Assembly: GCA_934621485.1 (NCBI GenBank)
Contig: CAKTUS010000103.1
Coordinates: 1 to 9,487 of the forward strand
Length of the DNA stretch: 9,487 nt
Reading direction: 5' to 3'
Source: an uncultured Clostridia bacterium
GTDB lineage: Bacteria > Bacillota > Clostridia > Christensenellales > Aristaeellaceae
Part shown: positions 8,043 through 9,487 of the stretch, piece by piece
Layout of the letters: each line of letters begins with the position of its first letter
Numbering within the stretch: the stretch's first letter is position 1
Notes under the pieces: model-generated
What the model was told of the DNA's origin: nothing
What the model saw: the letters and a program-made list of their open reading frames with translations, nothing else
Databases searched by the model: none
Program-made: the position numbers and the translations under genes

Positions 8043-8546
8043 ATGAAAAACCACAAAAAGCTGCTTGCGTTGCTTTCCCTGCTGTGCGCTTTGACCCTGG
8101 CGTTTGGAACCGCCTTTGCCGCCGAATCCCGTAACAACTTGAAAAACGGCATGAAGAATGGCATGACCAACGGGATGAAAAACGGCATGAAGAACGGCGG
8201 CGTTAACGGCGCCAAAAACGGCCTGGCCAACGGTTTGGCCGACGGCGCCAAGGACGGATTAAAGAACGGGCTGGCGAACGGCATGACCAACGGCGGCGTT
8301 AACGGCGCCAAAAACGGCTTGAAAAATGGCAAGGTAAACGGCGACAAGCGGGACGCGGAAGCGACGGACTCTGCCATCGACAGCCAGCTGGCTCAAACGC
8401 TTTATGAGGAAGGCGTGCTGACCCAGGAGCAGTACGACGCGCTGACCGACAGTCTGAGCGGTGAAGCTGCCACCCTGCAAGCTCTGCTGGATAACGGCAG
8501 CATCAACCAGGATCTGTACGACGCATTGCGCGCGCATCTTCAATAA
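8043..8546 (+). CDS. Secreted protein with 17 tandem x-(N/D)-G-x tetrapeptides and SHOCT-like tail
   Basis: I do not recognise this 167-residue protein as a named family. Residues 1-26 form a clear signal peptide (MKNHKK, a Leu/Ala-rich core, cleavage likely after AFA), so it is probably exported. Residues 34-101 are 17 consecutive four-residue units of the form x-N-G-x without interruption; Gly falls at every fourth position from 36 to 100, Asn precedes it in 15 units and Asp in two (67, 71). The first position is mostly Lys, otherwise Ala, Thr or Val; the last is mostly Met, Leu, Ala or Gly. The segment is strongly basic. Residues 104-167 are acidic and helical, with two related motifs, LYEEGVLTQEQYDAL and LLDNGSINQDLYDAL, resembling SHOCT-type helical hairpins. 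It has its own promoter region, a strong ribosome site and a terminator, and lies directly after the two-component genes, which may control it. A wall-associated or polyanion-binding role is conceivable. Confidence 0.88.
   Translation: MKNHKKLLALLSLLCALTLAFGTAFAAESRNNLKNGMKNGMTNGMKNGMKNGGVNGAKNGLANGLADGAKDGLKNGLANGMTNGGVNGAKNGLKNGKVNGDKRDAEATDSAIDSQLAQTLYEEGVLTQEQYDALTDSLSGEAATLQALLDNGSINQDLYDALRAHLQ
8142..8345 (+). repeat. In-frame 12-bp tandem repeats encoding x-(N/D)-G-x
   Basis: Seventeen degenerate 12-base units encode the tetrapeptide array. A longer identity is nested in it: 8193-8222 and 8289-8318 are identical over 30 bases, offset by 96 bases (eight units), which points to duplication of a block of repeats. 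Codon choice varies between units (AAC/AAT, GGC/GGG/GGA), so most of the array is old and the protein pattern has been kept by selection. Confidence 0.85.
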
Positions 8547-8554
8547 CTCTCTTC

Positions 8555-8584
8555 GAGACCTTCCCGCTTTTTCGGGAAGGTCTC
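8555..8584 (+). terminator. Terminator-like hairpin after the NG-repeat gene
   Basis: A perfect 12-bp stem, GAGACCTTCCCG pairing with CGGGAAGGTCTC, encloses a CTTTTT loop and starts 8 bases after the stop codon. The T run is in the loop and the downstream sequence is only weakly T-rich (AGGTTGTT), so it is not a textbook intrinsic terminator. It could equally be a 3' stabilising hairpin. Confidence 0.65.
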
Positions 8585-8682
8585 AGGTTGTTAAAAAAGT
8601 GGAAGACAGAAGTCAGAGAGGCGGTTCAATCGTCGGGAGGACAGTTGTCGGACCCCGCCCGCGCTTCACGCCCCCTGCGGTT

Positions 8683-8705
8683 CGCAACCGCCTATGGCGG
8701 TTGCG
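8683..8705. repeat. 10-bp perfect hairpin
   Basis: CGCAACCGCC (8683-8692) pairs with GGCGGTTGCG (8696-8705) around a three-base TAT loop. No T run follows on either strand, so an intrinsic terminator is unlikely. It is the first hairpin of the repeat cluster. Confidence 0.75.
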
Positions 8706-8766
8706 CCCACTGGACGCTGCTTTTCTCCGTCGCCTGCCAGGGTTTGAGGCAGAGCCCCTGACTTTT

Positions 8767-8796
8767 CCTGCGAACCAGCCCAGCGTTGTTCGCAGG
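8767..8796. repeat. 9-bp inverted repeat with 12-base loop
   Basis: CCTGCGAAC (8767-8775) pairs exactly with GTTCGCAGG (8788-8796). A related CCTGCGAAC word occurs again near 9029, after the tandem hairpins, consistent with shared repeat modules. Confidence 0.7.
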
Positions 8797-8875
8797 CGCG
8801 GTTTCTCCTATACTATCGCTTTTTTGACGGCAATCCTTTCCGCAGATAGGCGCACTTTGCCCGCTGCAAAGCGCA

Positions 8876-8937
8876 TAAGGAAAGTCTTGCTGTGCAAGGC
8901 TCAGGCCGTCCAAAAAGCTCGCCAGACGGCGTTCTTT
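8876..8937. repeat. Repeat module copy A
   Basis: This copy contains the stem module at 8876-8900 (TCTTGC, TGT loop, GCAAGG) and then the 24-base module at 8914-8937. The latter overlaps an inverted repeat GCCGTC (8905-8910) / GACGGC (8925-8930). A CTTTGC/GCAAAG stem (8855-8871) lies just before it. Confidence 0.75.
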
Positions 8938-8961
8938 CATGTGCTGAAAAAGTGGAGGTAC

Positions 8962-9009
8962 AGGAGGCACCGCCTCCTTCCGGGGGGTTAGGGGCGGAGC
9001 CCCTAAACC
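8962..9009. repeat. Tandem GC-rich hairpins
   Basis: The first hairpin is AGGAGGC-ACC-GCCTCCT (8962-8978), a perfect 7-bp stem. Seven bases later AGGGGC-GGA-GCCCCT (8990-9004) forms a second stem, extended outward by TT/AA and then GG/CC across one bulged A (8986-9009). The paired hairpins separate repeat copies A and B. I recall similar GC-rich twin stem-loops between genes in some gut Clostridia, but this cannot be verified here. Confidence 0.7.
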
Positions 9010-9091
9010 TTATGCCACAGCATTTTCCCTGCGAACAAACGCAGCCGTGTGCACGGACGCGCTCTCTCGTAGAGGGTTTTTCGACAGCCTG

Positions 9092-9186
9092 AAAGCTCGC
9101 CAGACGGCGTTCTTTTCTGACGAGAAGCGCTCTTTGCCTGCTCGCCGGGCGGCAAAGAGCGTAAGGAAAGCCTTGCTGCGCAAGGC
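9092..9186. repeat. Repeat module copy B
   Basis: It carries the 24-base module (9092-9115), then a 10-bp stem GCTCTTTGCC/GGCAAAGAGC (9129-9160), then the stem module GCCTTGC-TGC-GCAAGGC (9170-9186). The module order is opposite to copy A, where the stem module comes before the 24-base module, so the copies are shuffled or only partly overlapping. Confidence 0.75.
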
Positions 9187-9188
9187 AG

Positions 9189-9219
9189 CCGAAACCGACG
9201 TACACGCCGCCGGTTTCGG
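9189..9219. repeat. 9-bp inverted repeat
   Basis: CCGAAACCG (9189-9197) pairs exactly with CGGTTTCGG (9211-9219) around a 13-base loop, directly after repeat copy B. Confidence 0.7.
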
Positions 9220-9320
9220 AATCAAAATCGGAGAGTCGTGGTTCCCCGATGCCACCCGGGGCTCTTTGACAGGCTGAAGCCCGCCTCCAGACGGTTTTTC
9301 GGCTGACATGCGTGCTTCGC

Positions 9321-9374
9321 CTGCCGGCCGGCAGCTTATCGGATATCCCGGTTTCAAAAGCCGTTTCTCCGATA
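9321..9374. repeat. 14-bp palindrome and 7-bp inverted repeat
   Basis: CTGCCGGCCGGCAG (9321-9334) is a perfect palindrome. It is followed by TATCGGA (9337-9343) pairing with TCCGATA (9368-9374). The right arm joins a GTTTCTCC...GCTTTTTT module shared with 8803-8826, so this is probably the outer end of a repeat copy. Confidence 0.6.
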
Positions 9375-9434
9375 TACTCCAGCTTTTTTCGCCGTTCCAC
9401 TCGGACCGTTTCCAGGGCAACAGCATTTAAAAAG

Positions 9435-9443
9435 TGATATAAT
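9435..9443 (+). promoter_or_regulatory. Extended -10 promoter of the right-edge gene
   Basis: TGATATAAT contains a perfect TATAAT (9438-9443) with the TGn extension (9435-9437), which can work without a good -35; none is seen at the right distance. The predicted start is near 9450, only about 2 bases before the ATG at 9452. Confidence 0.65.
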
Positions 9444-9451
9444 GGAGTGGT

Positions 9452-9487
9452 ATGAAGATAGAAGAATTGCGGGAAAAACTCCAGGAG
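9452..9487 (+). CDS. 5' end of an unidentified gene (incomplete at window edge)
   Basis: Twelve codons are visible, beginning MKIEELREKLQE, which suggests an N-terminal charged helix. This is too short to identify. GGAG (9444-9447) precedes the ATG by only 4 bases and would lie mostly outside a transcript made from the extended -10 at 9435-9443. Either the message is nearly leaderless, another promoter is used, or translation starts at a later codon outside the window. Confidence 0.5.
   Translation, partial: MKIEELREKLQE

Larger units (their letters stand above)
8585..9437. repeat. Gene-free cluster of degenerate intergenic repeat modules with many hairpins
   Basis: About 850 bases without a convincing gene are built from repeated and self-complementary modules. 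A 24-base sequence at 8914-8937 recurs exactly at 9092-9115, and a decayed version appears near 9266-9307. A 25-base module at 8876-8900 recurs at 9162-9186 with two differences that keep its stem (one C-G becomes T-G, the other is in the loop). A GTTTCTCC...ATACT...GCTTTTTT module at about 8803-8826 recurs near 9363-9388. Perfect stems occur at 8683-8705, 8767-8796, 8962-8978, 9129-9160, 9189-9219 and 9337-9374. The pattern fits nested or decayed copies of a dispersed intergenic element. Open frames here share the repeats and lack ribosome sites. Confidence 0.7.

Noticed and set aside
8142..8345. CRISPR array
   Set aside because: The periodicity is 12 bases, in frame, without spacers, and encodes a continuous protein after a signal peptide.
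7943..8377. Minus-strand open frame rich in Pro and Phe opposite the NG-repeat gene
   Set aside because: The Pro/Phe pattern is the mirror of the x-N-G-x codon repeat; the plus strand has a promoter, ribosome site, signal peptide and terminator, while the minus strand has none of these.
8461..8991. Plus-strand open frame overlapping the end of the NG-repeat gene
   Set aside because: It begins inside the repeat gene in another frame, crosses the terminator hairpin and runs into the repeat cluster; no ribosome site.
8813..9400. Long minus-strand open frame (195 codons) across the repeat cluster
   Set aside because: Its translation contains the same peptide (FPYALC, IGETA, RRLASF) more than once because it reads through the DNA repeats; it has no convincing ribosome site, is Cys/Arg-rich in an irregular way, and hairpins cover much of it. 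Probably non-coding, though such frames are often annotated as hypothetical proteins.

Overview
The window looks like part of a chromosome from an anaerobic, moderately GC-rich member of the Clostridia, probably a gut-type lineage. This is inferred from the strong AGGAGG-type ribosome sites, a FeoA/FeoB/Cys-rich-protein ferrous iron cluster, an oxygen-sensitive NrdG-type radical-SAM activase, a cytoplasmic type I asparaginase and an OmpR-type two-component system. No ribosomal RNA or other phylogenetic marker is present, so the taxonomic call is only indicative.

Layout. Positions 1-402 hold the 5' end of an IS481-like insertion sequence on the minus strand: the first 100 codons of the transposase, its leader and a probable terminal sequence. 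A good sigma-70-type promoter at 459-487 then precedes eight genes that all read rightward with gaps of at most 44 bases or with overlaps (552-7898). They are a UGT80/sterol-glucosyltransferase-like glycosyltransferase, feoA, feoB, a small FeoB-associated Cys-rich membrane protein with a TTG start, nrdG, a type I L-asparaginase, an OmpR-family response regulator and its histidine kinase. No terminator or strong internal promoter was seen between them, so they may form one transcript.

After the kinase there is a T-rich control region (7899-8042) with helically phased TTTC(A/G) repeats, a -10 box with a poor -35, and a small hairpin at the predicted transcript start. It drives a secreted 167-residue protein (8043-8546). 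After its signal peptide this protein has 17 uninterrupted four-residue units of the form x-(N/D)-G-x, followed by a SHOCT-like helical tail. A 12-bp terminator-like hairpin closes the gene. The arrangement suggests that the adjacent two-component system controls this protein, and this is the most interesting candidate for an undescribed system here.

The remaining 0.9 kb (8585-9437) contains no convincing gene. It is a cluster of degenerate, partly duplicated hairpin modules that look like copies of a dispersed intergenic repeat family. At the right edge an extended -10 promoter lies directly before the first 12 codons of another gene (9452-9487), in an arrangement that could give an almost leaderless message.

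How the genes may work together. FeoA, FeoB and the Cys-rich protein import ferrous iron; NrdG needs a [4Fe-4S] cluster; the kinase senses an unknown envelope or extracellular signal. The glycosyltransferase and asparaginase have no obvious mechanistic link to iron and may simply be co-transcribed.
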